64,000 nucleotides of DNA from Amoeboaphelidium occidentale (lineage: Eukaryota > Aphelidiomycota > Aphelidea): contig JALGPX010000017.1 in assembly GCA_023515795.1 (NCBI GenBank), forward strand, positions 1 through 64,000. The letters run 5' to 3'. The notes beneath the pieces are model-generated. The model was not told the origin of the DNA and did no database searches. It saw only the letters and a list, made by a program, of their open reading frames with translations. This document shows positions 10,276 to 19,325 of this stretch, one piece after another (within the stretch, counting starts at the first letter, position 1; each line of letters begins with the position of its first letter). The position numbers and the translations under genes are program-made.

Positions 10276-10728
10276 ATGTTCAACTCAAGAATTTTCCTAA
10301 CGATTTTCATTGTAATTATTGTATTCTTATCTACTGGGGTAGTATCACAATCTAGAGTCACTAGAAATCGTAGCCCAACACCTTCTACAGCTCCTCCTCC
10401 AACATCAGAATCATCTGAACAGCAAGAGCTTTGTTCTGGTGTGAAATATCAAGTAAAACAAAATGATACGCTGATACTAATCTCCGGAATGTTACGCGTT
10501 GATCAGAAGGCTTTAGTTAATTGCAATCAAAACTATTGGAACAAGAAGTCTGATGGCAGTTTGAACTTGGATCTGGTCAAAACTTGCGACATGTTGAAAA
10601 CACCTGATGGTACTAATTTCACTCAGATTCTAGACAAGAAGAAATGTAAGAACAATGGAAACACGAACTCTGTTTCAACTCTTCTCGTGATATTCTCTGC
10701 TTTGGCTGTAACATTGTTTTCGCTGTGA
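10276..10728 (+). CDS. Secreted LysM-like protein with probable GPI anchor
   Basis: This 150-residue protein starts with a signal peptide (MFNSRIFLTIFIVIIVFLS, probable cleavage after VVSQ). A Ser/Pro/Thr-rich spacer follows, then a LysM-like segment at about residues 56-85 (VKYQVKQNDTLILISG), which holds the Y-x-V-x(4)-D-T-L core. Several Cys residues flank it. The C-terminus is a hydrophobic tail (STLLVIFSALAVTLFSL) with no basic residues after it, which fits GPI-anchor addition. LysM domains bind GlcNAc-containing polymers such as peptidoglycan or chitin, so a role in bacterial prey or cell-wall contact is possible. Its stop lies only 15 bp before the BUD13 start codon. Confidence 0.68.
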   Translation: MFNSRIFLTIFIVIIVFLSTGVVSQSRVTRNRSPTPSTAPPPTSESSEQQELCSGVKYQVKQNDTLILISGMLRVDQKALVNCNQNYWNKKSDGSLNLDLVKTCDMLKTPDGTNFTQILDKKKCKNNGNTNSVSTLLVIFSALAVTLFSL

Positions 10729-10731
10729 AAA

Positions 10732-10737
10732 AATAAA
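10732..10737 (+). terminator. AATAAA poly(A) signal 6 bp before the BUD13 ATG
   Basis: The only AATAAA after the upstream stop (10728) is at 10732-10737, and the next ATG is at 10744. Cleavage 10-30 nt downstream would fall inside BUD13 coding sequence, so the two mRNAs must overlap. Confidence 0.55.
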
Positions 10738-10743
10738 GATTTG

Positions 10744-11592
10744 ATGAACGGTAAAAAACGGAAACATGGGAATGTCTCGTTGGTGGAGGACAACGACGAT
10801 ATTGATGGGTTAGGCTATTCTTTAGACGAAGAACCTTCGAAGGATGCGCAGCCGAATTCGATGCCACTGTCCGTTGCTATGGCAGATGGAGGAAAGAATG
10901 ACGACGATGATATGGACAATATCCAAAGGCCAAAGAGACCTACTACTCAGCCACAGCAGACAGAGGAAGAGGATTTGGATGGTTTACGACAGAAGGCTCG
11001 AAAAAGAGCTGGTCTGCACACAAGAGAAGAGTTAACTCATTTGACCAGACTCGAAAAGGAAGATCAAGAACGAAGATTCAAAGAGCTGCAAGATAAAAAC
11101 AAAGAAGGCTCTGGAGTGAATGAGAAGACTGTATACCGTGACAGAACTGGTCGTGTAAAGTCAGTCGAAGAAGAACAAGCGAGAATTAGACAGGAGGAAC
11201 ACGAACGAGCTGAAAAGGAACGACAAAGGAAAGAACAAGCCAAAGGAACAGTACAGAAGCGCGAATTAGAGAGACAGAGAGCAGAGGTAGAATCGATGAA
11301 GAGCAAACCTTTTGCGCGTGGTTGGGGAGAATTGGATCAAGAGAAGAAGGAAAGGATACATTGGAATGACCCCATGAGGCAACAAGCAGAGTCCCAAAAG
11401 GCAAAGAAGTACGCCAAAAGTAAACCAGTTTATGAAGGATCTTTTGAAACGAATCGTTTTAATATCAGACCAGGTCATAAATGGGATGGCGTGGATCGCA
11501 GTAACGGTTACGAGCGACGATGGTTTAAAGCAAAGTATGAAAATGAGAACAAGAAGAAGCAAGCATTCCAGTGGAGCATTGAGCAAATGTGA
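10744..11592 (+). CDS. BUD13: BUD13 / Cwc26, spliceosomal RES complex subunit
   Basis: This intronless gene encodes 282 residues. The N-terminal half is acidic and basic low-complexity sequence with long charged helices. The conserved BUD13 region covers the C-terminal half: TVYRDRTGR, KPVYEGSFETNRFNIRPGHKW, DGVDRSNGYERRWF and the final AFQWSIEQM. BUD13 joins Snu17 and Pml1 in the RES complex, bound to the activated spliceosome, and aids splicing of short or weak introns and nuclear retention of pre-mRNA. That fits a genome with many tiny introns. SNU114 in the same window is another spliceosome component. The start is the first ATG, tightly placed after the previous gene. Confidence 0.93.
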   Translation: MNGKKRKHGNVSLVEDNDDIDGLGYSLDEEPSKDAQPNSMPLSVAMADGGKNDDDDMDNIQRPKRPTTQPQQTEEEDLDGLRQKARKRAGLHTREELTHLTRLEKEDQERRFKELQDKNKEGSGVNEKTVYRDRTGRVKSVEEEQARIRQEEHERAEKERQRKEQAKGTVQKRELERQRAEVESMKSKPFARGWGELDQEKKERIHWNDPMRQQAESQKAKKYAKSKPVYEGSFETNRFNIRPGHKWDGVDRSNGYERRWFKAKYENENKKKQAFQWSIEQM

Positions 11593-11976
11593 TACAATAT
11601 TGAACTGTGTTTGTTTCAAGACATGATACTCTGTTTCGTTTCTTAAAGTATCATCTGAACTTTGTCAACTCGGTAAAAGCAAAGATCACAATTACTTTAC
11701 AATAAATTGCTTTTTATTCTGTTGTTAATTGGTGCCCCACAAGTAGACGCCTCCTGGTCATTATCAGTGATGGTGGCGTAATCCGATCACAGGCCAAACA
11801 ATTGGGCTGTTTGTTCCAAGCCCCAATTTCCTTTTCTGGACCAACCTTGTTTTGCATCAAATTGGCATTCTGTCCCATTGCTTTTTTCTCTAAGTTGAGC
11901 TTATTGAAATTGTAAGTGTTTCATTTGTTGACCAGAGGTCTGACTCCTTTTAGCATCTACGCACACTTTCAGAATC
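11593..11976. other. Intergenic / 5' leader of the cyclin gene, 384 bp
   Basis: No ORF of note. AATAAA at 11701-11706 may end BUD13. At 11912-11953 a GTAAGT...CTGACTCCTTTTAG segment of 42 bp has donor, branch-like CTGAC and acceptor spaced as in the coding introns, so the cyclin 5' leader may be spliced 23 bp before the ATG. Confidence 0.4.
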
Positions 11977-13396
11977 ATGACCGTTGTCGATGGCTTGTCT
12001 TTTGGTGTATTAAAGGAGCAGGAGTTTAAGTTTAAGAGTAAATTGACTCATCAGGTTCTCCAGAGGTCGCGGGCTAATTCTCTGCCACATCATGCTCAAG
12101 TGCCGCTTGCTGTTAATGGCTTTGTTCCAATGTATGATACTGTTCCTGCTTGTCCTGTCGCTTCAAATGGGAACGACGTGGAGTTGCACAATGTTTCAAG
12201 CGTCCAGCAAATGCATTTACAGCAGCAGAAACTAGACAAGAACGACGTGATACAACGAACTCGCATGCCCCACCGAAGAGGTCAGATACCATTTCCTGTT
12301 GTAGACTATGGCCATACAGAAAAGTCATTTACAAATGTTTCAGCTGGTTTGAACACAATTACCGAAGAAGAACATCATGATCGTAACGGTAATGATGCGA
12401 ATGTCTCAAACTTACAAACTAACAATCCATTCGATTACAAAGAGGTGCCGCATGGAATTAAAAGAAACTCTAAACCTGACGGGTTAACACAGTTGGCTTA
12501 CCAAGCTGGTCAATATCCTTCACTGCGTGAACCTAGGAAAGTCTCCAGACACTACAGCTTTTCTTCAGGACAGAAGCCGAATATTAACCGCCAGACTCCT
12601 TTGCATGATCAGCATCAACAACAACAGAACCATGAAGCAAATATGGCAAAGTTTGCTAAACATCATGCTGCACAATTTACGAGTGGTGATCCTCATAGTG
12701 ATAAGCTTGCAGAGTTTGTTTCAAAAATGGTCTTTTATATCTTCTGGTATGGTTCTGACTCTTATGATTACTTGATGATGCATGGGAAACTTCCTCCTAC
12801 TATGCCATTATCAAATCAACACAGAGCCAGCGATGATTTCATTTATTATACAAAGTACTTGCTTGAAACCATGCAAGTTTCTTGTTCGACTGCATTGTTG
12901 TCTCTCTTTTATTTGCATCGATTGAAACCTCGTGTAGAACACTTGTTTGTTCCTGGCACTTTTACCTCTGATAACTGTGCCAATTCAAAAAGGCAGCAGA
13001 CTAAAGGAGATCGAGCTCATGAAGGAAGACAGTCTCAACAGTATAGAAGGGATTCAAAGTTGGAGTATCGTTTATTCACCGTTGCATTGATTTTGGCAAA
13101 CAAGTATCTCGACGATAACTCTTACTCCAACAAGGTATGTTGCTTGTCATGTTCAATTTAATTTGTAGGCATGGAGTGAAGTAACAGGTTTAGATTTAAG
13201 AAAGGTGAATATCATGGAGCTGGAATTCATGAAATACATTGATTATTCTTTGCTGGTAAAAGAAAAAGAGTACGTTGCTTGGGTAAGATGGCTTGAAATG
13301 TTTATCAGAATAGTCATGAACACCCATGATAACGACCGCCAAAGTGTTCCTTCTCCTACATATTCTTATGGATCAGAAGCCCGACTGAGTCGCTAG
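11977..13396 (+). CDS. PHO80-type cyclin
   Basis: Two exons, 11977-13134 and 13169-13396, are joined across a 34-bp intron, giving about 461 residues. The first 240 residues are low-complexity, rich in Gln, Asn and His, and unrecognised. The cyclin box covers about 245-445: KLAEFVSKMVFYIFWYG, VSCSTALLSLFYLHRLKPR, YRLFTVALILANKYLDD and, after the intron, WSEVTGLDLRKVNIMELEFM. The LANKYLDD and N-x-x-E-x-x-FL pattern is typical of Pho80/Pcl cyclins, which bind Pho85/CDK5-type kinases. The intron falls exactly after NK of the SNK-AWSEV motif, and splicing restores that motif. Its specific CDK partner cannot be told. Confidence 0.87.
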
Positions 13397-13480
13397 CAAG
13401 ATTAGCGTTGTCAATGTCAAGAAGATTGTATAAGGAAAAGGAATAAACTTATTACACATTTATTTGGATAGTGAACAATA

Positions 13481-15241
13481 TTACTGTTGTAGAGGAGTTG
13501 TAAACGAGTAAGGGACCCAACCGACTTGATGTTTTCCATCGATTTCGGCAGGTTCATATTCGCCAGAGTCCTCAGATACAGGAGCTAGTAATAAACCATA
13601 TAACCATTCGCCTTCAACTGCAATCACTCTTAATATATCTCCTTCGATTACATTCAAATCATCCATCTGTTCACCAACATGATCGTAAAGAACCAGAACA
13701 AGTTCGGCGCCGGACATTGATCCTTCTGAGTTATCACTTATGATTGTTTGTTTGCCCATGGTGGATCTCTTCAGTGTATCCTGATACCCAACAGTAGAAT
13801 CATACTTGAATGTGTGATCAGAACTTTCGTATAGTGTCATCTTATTGAATGAGTCGACATCAGGGCTTAAACAAGAACCTGTTGTTGACAACTCCCACAA
13901 AGGCTTCTTGGATTTCCTCTTCTCAATTTCAGCCTTGCTAATCTTAGCTCCTTTAACTGTCGCAGTTTTAGCTGTCCTTAGCAATGTCTCAGCATTCTCA
14001 TCTAATCCAAAAGTGCTATCAATGAATTCGTTGAGTTCTTCGACATTTAGACCAGAAGGAATGATTTGAGTTCTTCTATGAGGGTTAGAAGGAATAGACG
14101 GCAGTGGAGAAGTTTTTATAGGGGCCATTTTCAAAGGAGGTGGAGGATTGCGTAAAACAGGATAATCACCACTTTGTTGGATACCATCAACAACATTGGA
14201 TTTCTTTTGTTGCTTCTGCAAATATTCAGCCATGATTGATGGGTTTCTCACACTTGAAACAGCACTAGCGGCGGCAGCCTTTTCGTCTTTATCGTCGTCA
14301 AGACTTGATCTTCTAACGGGAGCCATAGGACTTAATGGCGATTTCGGATAAGATCCCTGGTTGTTGTGACCATATGAAATATCCTGAGGAAGCGCCAAGG
14401 AGGACTTTGACATTTTTTCGTGGATGAACGGTACATTTTGACGAACTGGAGAGGCTGGTAACGAGACTGAACCCTGATTGCTCATTGTAAGACGAGAATC
14501 TCTGGATTTTGACTTAATAGCACCATCCTGATAGTAAACAGTTCGACATGCATGAACTTCAGTTTTAAGAACTTGTTGTAAGTGATGTGCAACCAGAAAG
14601 TAATGATGTGTGTTTGTAACGAGAGCATTCTCGATTTGTTCGTGTCTCAAATGCTGCAATTCGTTGATCTTAATGGATAATTCAGCTAGAGAGCTTGACA
14701 ACTTGTTCATATCCTTTGATGCAACCTTCTTCCCAACGTTGCTTGCTTCTTTCTCTTTTTGTTTAATATCATGTTGTAATCTTTTCATCTCCGTGCTCAG
14801 TTCCTTGTCCCAATTTGCAATGACCTCTTTGAAACTGGCCAAATTTGTTTGTATCGGTCGCTCTAAATCAACATAGAGCGAGTGTGACACGTTCTGCTGC
14901 TGTTGAGCCAATAAAGTATGAAATTTCACGACTTGTTGCAATGCCAAGTTCAGATTCTTTTGCTTTGTTTCAGCTTCAGAGGAAGCAACGGTCATACTTC
15001 CGGTAGCCATGCGATACTCTTTGCTTGTCTGGAACGCAGACATCGTGTTCACGGCAAGTTTCCCACATATTTGAGCAATCTTATCAGAAGCTGCCGCCAA
15101 GGATTCCACTGCATGTTTGTATTGTGTTGTTGCTTTCAAAAGCTCTTGTTGAACTTCCGCATTCAGTTTCATTTCATTTCCAACGCGTTTCAGCAAAGAC
15201 TCTAAATCAGCCTTTGATGTATGCGCTGATGTGTACGACAT
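13481..15241 (-). CDS. BAR/IMD-like domain protein with C-terminal SH3
   Basis: This intronless gene encodes 586 residues. Residues 1-240 form a long helical, coiled-coil-like region (LLKRVGNEMKLNAEVQQELL; KEVIANWDKELSTEMKRL), most like IRSp53/I-BAR or other BAR folds. A middle linker is rich in Ser and Pro, including a PPPPLKMAP stretch. The C-terminal SH3 domain spans about 520-586: LVLVLYDHVGEQMDDLNVIEGD, EGEWLYGLLL and GWVPYSF. Such proteins couple membrane curvature to actin regulators that bind the SH3 domain. The BAR subtype is uncertain by eye. It converges with the cyclin gene, with 84 bp between stops. Confidence 0.78.
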   Translation of the reverse strand: MSYTSAHTSKADLESLLKRVGNEMKLNAEVQQELLKATTQYKHAVESLAAASDKIAQICGKLAVNTMSAFQTSKEYRMATGSMTVASSEAETKQKNLNLALQQVVKFHTLLAQQQQNVSHSLYVDLERPIQTNLASFKEVIANWDKELSTEMKRLQHDIKQKEKEASNVGKKVASKDMNKLSSSLAELSIKINELQHLRHEQIENALVTNTHHYFLVAHHLQQVLKTEVHACRTVYYQDGAIKSKSRDSRLTMSNQGSVSLPASPVRQNVPFIHEKMSKSSLALPQDISYGHNNQGSYPKSPLSPMAPVRRSSLDDDKDEKAAAASAVSSVRNPSIMAEYLQKQQKKSNVVDGIQQSGDYPVLRNPPPPLKMAPIKTSPLPSIPSNPHRRTQIIPSGLNVEELNEFIDSTFGLDENAETLLRTAKTATVKGAKISKAEIEKRKSKKPLWELSTTGSCLSPDVDSFNKMTLYESSDHTFKYDSTVGYQDTLKRSTMGKQTIISDNSEGSMSGAELVLVLYDHVGEQMDDLNVIEGDILRVIAVEGEWLYGLLLAPVSEDSGEYEPAEIDGKHQVGWVPYSFTTPLQQ

Positions 15242-15602
15242 TATGCAATTAGAAAAGAATTGGCGCTAAGACTTTCTGATTAGTGAATTCAGTTGTTGCG
15301 ACGAATCAGATGACACAGGGCAAAATTTTCAGCTACCGCGTCAACCAAGAAACATCAAGTTCATAATGGGTTTAGTAAAAGCAGAGTGTGATGTTTTGGA
15401 ACATCAGAGTAATCTTGAGTGTGATACTGAAACTTTTTAATCTTTCTTTTGGAATGTTATCAAAAGCAGAAATTTACTAGTTTCAGCAAGATAATGGTCA
15501 ATTTACACCAGCATTCATGCATTAAAGGCTCTGTGCAACTTAACAATAGTTGAAGCATCAAAATTAAACATTTAATTAATCGCTCCTGTATTTGAACACA
15601 AG

Positions 15603-15625
15603 TTTGTAACTTCCAGAGTTACAAA
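15603..15625. repeat. Perfect 9-bp inverted repeat
   Basis: TTTGTAACT at 15603-15611 and AGTTACAAA at 15617-15625 are perfect complements around a 5-base loop. It lies about 45 bp past the tRNA terminator. It could be a protein-binding palindrome, a fold in a transcript or chance. Confidence 0.5.
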
Positions 15626-15668
15626 TCCTTCGCCATCCTGACTGAGACCAAAAAGGAACACTTCCAAC

Positions 15669-15672
15669 AAAA
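15669..15672 (-). terminator. Pol III terminator for tRNA-Ile
   Basis: A TTTT run on the minus strand begins 16 nt after the tRNA 3' end, as expected for RNA polymerase III termination. Confidence 0.65.
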
Positions 15673-15688
15673 TTATAACTTAACTAGT

Positions 15689-15761
15689 GCTCCCACCAGG
15701 GCTCGAACCTGAGACCTTGGCGTTATTAGCACCACGCTCTAACCAACTGAGCTATGGGAGC
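15689..15761 (-). tRNA. tRNA-Ile (AAU anticodon), intronless
   Basis: The 73-nt sequence folds into a full cloverleaf: a 7-bp acceptor stem (GCTCCCA with TGGGAGC), D arm GCTC...GAGC, a 5-bp anticodon stem with loop CTAATAA, and T arm with GGTTCGAGCCC. The anticodon is AAT in the gene (AAU, read as IAU after deamination), giving Ile. The A box (TAGCTCAGTTGG) and B box (GGTTCGAGCC) are intact. No intron and no encoded CCA. It borders a debris zone with a truncated gene and a transposon relic. Confidence 0.95.
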
Positions 15762-15923
15762 GAGATAAAGAGAATCAGCGTCGCTAGGACTTTTCATAAT
15801 GATAGAAAAAGGGGCAAGACTAACTTTAGAGCCACAAGTTTACGTCGTGAGGGTTTTTTTTGCAGACTAAAGGCAATTTGGTGACATGTGAAGTTATCAG
15901 CGTAGAGGCCGGTATATGAGATA

Positions 15924-16857
15924 TTGTTTAAACCCGTGAAGTCACTTCTTAACTTCACTGGAGCACCCTTACAATTAGAAAGTGCTCAGTTACCATTATT
16001 CATTCTTGCTAATTGGAGAGGGTTCTCTGGAGGTATGATGGATATGTTTAACGAAATACTGAAGTTCGGTGCTATGATTGTTGATGAATTGCGAGACTAC
16101 AAGCAACCAGTCTTTGTTTACTTGCCTCCAAACGCCGAGCTTAGAGGTGGCGCATGGGTCGTCGTTGACCCCAAGATTAACGAAGACATGATGGAGATGT
16201 ATGCTGATCCTAGTTCCAGAGATGGTGTTTTAGAGCCAGAAGGTATCGTTGAGATTAAATGCAGAATATATCAAAAGTTGAAGCTCCTTCAAAGATGGGA
16301 TTCTGAGTACGCAGAACTTAAACGCTTGCATACTTCAGACCCTGCTAACATGGAGGTGAAAAAGCGTATGGAAGAGCGTGAAAGAAAATTGTTGCCGATG
16401 GTTAGTCAAGTCTGTGTTGAGTTCGCTGAGCTTCATGATAAGCCGCATAGAATGAAAGCAAAAGGCGCCATAAGAGAAATCATTGAATGGGAAAAGTCTC
16501 GATCGTTTTTTCTATTGGAGATTAAAAAGCAGGCTTCTTGAAGAAGAAGTACGAAAGGTCTTGTCGAAGGAATCTTCAATACTTTCAACCAAGAAGCTGA
16601 TTTCAAGACAAGAATGTACAAATTTACTGAAGACCATGCATACTGCTGCAGGTAATGAGCCTATTGTATTTGAAAATGATCGTTTTGTTGCTCAATTCCT
16701 GGAGGACGAACTCAAAACCAAAACGCTAATCAATGCAAAAGCTAAACTTCTTCGTTCTGAATCTTTGGCCAATATGATAACATCATTATCCGCAGACGAT
16801 AGCAAACTTCTACAAAAGATAGTTTTGAGTGGTCTTGATGAAAAGCTAGAGGAATAA
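15924..16857 (+). pseudogene. 5'-truncated acetyl-CoA carboxylase C-terminal fragment
   Basis: The frame from about 15993 matches the end of the carboxyltransferase domain of eukaryotic acetyl-CoA carboxylase: LPLFILANWRGFSGG, FGAMIVDELRDYKQPVFVY, ELRGGAWVVVDPKIN and VLEPEGIVEIK. Biotin carboxylase, biotin carrier and most of the carboxyltransferase are absent; similarity begins abruptly and a tRNA gene lies just upstream. No ATG precedes the match, the first being inside it. Near 16504-16512 a run of six T shifts the frame: one fewer T would give FFYWRL, as in the family. The C-terminal helices then continue to a stop at 16857. It is most likely a broken duplicate; a misassembly is the alternative. 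Confidence 0.82.
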
Positions 16858-16941
16858 ATAACTGGCCCTTCGCTACAGGATTAGTTCAAATAGAACAAAA
16901 TCTTACTTAGAAGAGCGTTACACGAATCGCCGATTTCTCGG

Positions 16942-17230
16942 CTACGCTGGTGGAGGCTGTACAAGTAAATATGCAAGCATAATCACCTGTCTTTTACCAC
17001 GATTTGCATTCAAATCCAAGAAAACTTGCCTGATATTTCGTGCAGCGTTGATGTTCCTGTTCCAAACAGTTAAGCAATCTAAATTGCAGATTTTAACCGC
17101 CCAAAACTGTCTGTTTCAACTCATGTAAACAGAATGAACATAAATTGCAGGATTCAGAGCGAGCTAGATATACCCCCATTAGGAAAGCGCATTCACACTC
17201 CAGCTCGTAGCATGTAGACGCTTGAGCTGG
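16942..17230 (-). pseudogene. Decayed Fanzor/TnpB-like nuclease C-terminus
   Basis: On the minus strand, the frame ending at the stop 16942-16944 reads VKICNLDC, then WNRNINAARNI, then IRQVFLDL. This is the end of the zinc ribbon and the last RuvC motif (WNRDVNAARNI type) of Fanzor/TnpB proteins. Upstream, another frame reads CNLCSFC, a likely first half of the ribbon, so at least one frame break is present. The catalytic Asp of NRD appears as Asn, which would kill RuvC cleavage. Only about 290 bp can be recognised; nothing N-terminal is found up to the kinase gene at 17431. It is a transposon relic of the IS607/Fanzor kind. Confidence 0.55.
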
Positions 17231-17430
17231 AGCTCTGAGCGATATAACCTTCTATGAATATGTCACTGCCAAAGCTGCAGCCCTCGAAGCACAACTGAAG
17301 GTCATACAATTTGGTCCCTGTAACCCAAAATTTGAGGTAACGGCTTATCGGTGGCTCGATTGGCGGAAAACGTAACACGAAAACTGGCTGTTTGTCACAA
17401 GCTCGCAATTCCTGTTTCGTCCATCGAATA

Positions 17431-19236
17431 ATGAAACAGCTGAAACAGACGAAACTCGCTCAAAAGGGAGGCCAATTAACATTTGGCGAATACCATCTCC
17501 TTCAGACGCTTGGCGAGGGCGAATTCGGCAAAGTTAAGCTCGCAATTAATCAAAAGGGCCGAAAGTTCGCCATAAAGTTCGTAAAGAAGTCGATCTTGAC
17601 CTCTGACAACCGTAAAGAGAAGCTATGGCGTGAAATATCCATCATGCAAGAGCTGAACTACCGCCACATTGTCAGATTGTATGAAGTTTTGGAATCTGAA
17701 AAGTATGTGGGAATGGTATTGGAATACTGCTCTGGTGGTGAACTATTTGATCATATTCTAGCAAAGACTTACTTGAAGAATGATGAGGCCAAGAGGTATT
17801 TCGCTCAGTTGATCAGTGGTGTAGCATACCTTCACGCCCATGACGTCGTTCACCGTGACTTGAAACTGGAGAATCTTCTTCTCGACGAGCACAAGAACAT
17901 CAAGATAAGTGACTTTGGGTTTGTAAATTTCACATCTAATGCAGATTTAATGTCAACAAGTTGTGGTTCACCTTGTTACGCGGCCCCAGAGTTGGTTCTA
18001 TCTGATTCCTACAAGGGAACATGTGCAGATATTTGGAGTTGCGGAGTGATACTTTTTTCTATGCTATGTGGATATCTTCCTTATGATGATGATCCTGATA
18101 ATCCTAATAGCTCCAATGTTAATTTATTGTATCGGTATATTCTGAACACGGAATTGAAGTTTCCAGCCCACGTTCACCCCGACGCTAAACATTTGGTACT
18201 TCGCATGCTAGAAAATGATCCCGAGAAGAGATGTTCTATGGATGAAATTGTGACTCATCCTTGGCTTGCACCAGCAATCAGAGAACTCCATACTTCGTTT
18301 GAAGATGTTGCAGATGAGACAGACGAACTCAAGTCTTCAAGAGATCGTTCTAATTCAGTCCCAGCGAGTGCTGCACACATCCTTAATCAGTCAAGGAAGG
18401 AAGAAACTAAGTTTACATTGGAACACCAAGAAAACCGCCAGCCATTGAAGATCAACACATTTGCAAATGTTTCTATGGGTTCGAAATCAGCATCACCTCG
18501 TGTTCTCGAGAAAGAGAACTTTCCAGATCACGGCTTCAGGTCAAGATTGTTATCTGCGCCTCTATCAGCACGAGTGCCTTCAAGCCGACTCAAGAACTTC
18601 TCATTTGTTAATTCTACGTCCGCTGATTCTCCGAGCTCTGCTTCAGATATGGGAATGACACCTCCTTTGACGTCGACATCTTCGGGCGATAGTCCCAGTG
18701 CTCAGTACCCTGAATTTTCGTCACTTGGCAAGGAGAACTTTGCCGTCAAAAAAGAATTGTTGGTCTTTCTGGATAAGATTCCTTTGATATCCTCGTATTC
18801 TTCGAAAGAACATTGTGGTATTCTCGATAGCAAGACTGTTTCTTCTAGAAACCCAGCTGAACTCATAAAAATTGGCTTGGATTGTTTGTTGGATCATGTC
18901 GAGTTTTCTGATGATCACACTCTAATTGGAACATTTGCAGACGGCGATATAATTGTTACTCACGATGAAAAAGATAACAGTTACTACTTCAGATGGTCAA
19001 ACTCTTCAAAAGGTAAAATTGGAAAGAGAAGACTTTCAATGAAGAGTATCACAGAGCAATTGAATGGCTTGTTTGGAAAGAAGAGCAGAGATATCTCGTT
19101 TACACTCGAAGTTCTTTCTGTAGCTCATTTACCTAATGTCTATTGTTTGCAAATGAAGCGAGAGAAAGGCGACAAATGGGTATTCAAGAATCTATACAAG
19201 ACTTTCACTGATAGACTGTATCCTCGCATAAAGTGA
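17431..19236 (+). CDS. CAMK-type protein kinase with KA1-like tail (KIN4/GIN4-like)
   Basis: This intronless gene gives 601 residues from ATG 17431. The kinase domain covers about 21-290: LGEGEFGKVKLA, FAIKFVKK, the HRDLKLEN catalytic loop, DFGFVNF and the T-loop STSCGSPCYAAPE. An 80-residue Ser-rich linker includes several SP and KEN-like (EKEN, GKEN) motifs. The C-terminal 90 residues (ISFTLEVLSVAHLPNVYCLQM, then KGDKWVFKNLYKTF) look like a KA1 membrane-binding domain. It is closest in layout to fungal Kin4/Gin4/Hsl1 cell-cycle and septin kinases. The two KEN-like boxes suggest APC/C-controlled turnover, which is an inference. It differs from the MARK kinase in the same window in its T-loop and lack of UBA. 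Confidence 0.85.
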   Translation: MKQLKQTKLAQKGGQLTFGEYHLLQTLGEGEFGKVKLAINQKGRKFAIKFVKKSILTSDNRKEKLWREISIMQELNYRHIVRLYEVLESEKYVGMVLEYCSGGELFDHILAKTYLKNDEAKRYFAQLISGVAYLHAHDVVHRDLKLENLLLDEHKNIKISDFGFVNFTSNADLMSTSCGSPCYAAPELVLSDSYKGTCADIWSCGVILFSMLCGYLPYDDDPDNPNSSNVNLLYRYILNTELKFPAHVHPDAKHLVLRMLENDPEKRCSMDEIVTHPWLAPAIRELHTSFEDVADETDELKSSRDRSNSVPASAAHILNQSRKEETKFTLEHQENRQPLKINTFANVSMGSKSASPRVLEKENFPDHGFRSRLLSAPLSARVPSSRLKNFSFVNSTSADSPSSASDMGMTPPLTSTSSGDSPSAQYPEFSSLGKENFAVKKELLVFLDKIPLISSYSSKEHCGILDSKTVSSRNPAELIKIGLDCLLDHVEFSDDHTLIGTFADGDIIVTHDEKDNSYYFRWSNSSKGKIGKRRLSMKSITEQLNGLFGKKSRDISFTLEVLSVAHLPNVYCLQMKREKGDKWVFKNLYKTFTDRLYPRIK

Positions 19237-19325
19237 TTACTGTAGCATATTCAAAAAGGTTTAAATAAAGCATGATTATTCCCATAAATGAGCAACACTG
19301 TGGTTCCCATTCGTAGATGGTTTCC

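Larger units (their letters stand above)
15242..15688. other. Intergenic, 447 bp, upstream of the BAR-SH3 gene and downstream of tRNA-Ile
   Basis: No coding signal was seen. It holds the BAR-SH3 promoter at its left end, a 9-bp hairpin at 15603-15625 and the tRNA terminator at 15669-15672. The rest is AT-rich unique-looking sequence. Confidence 0.5.
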
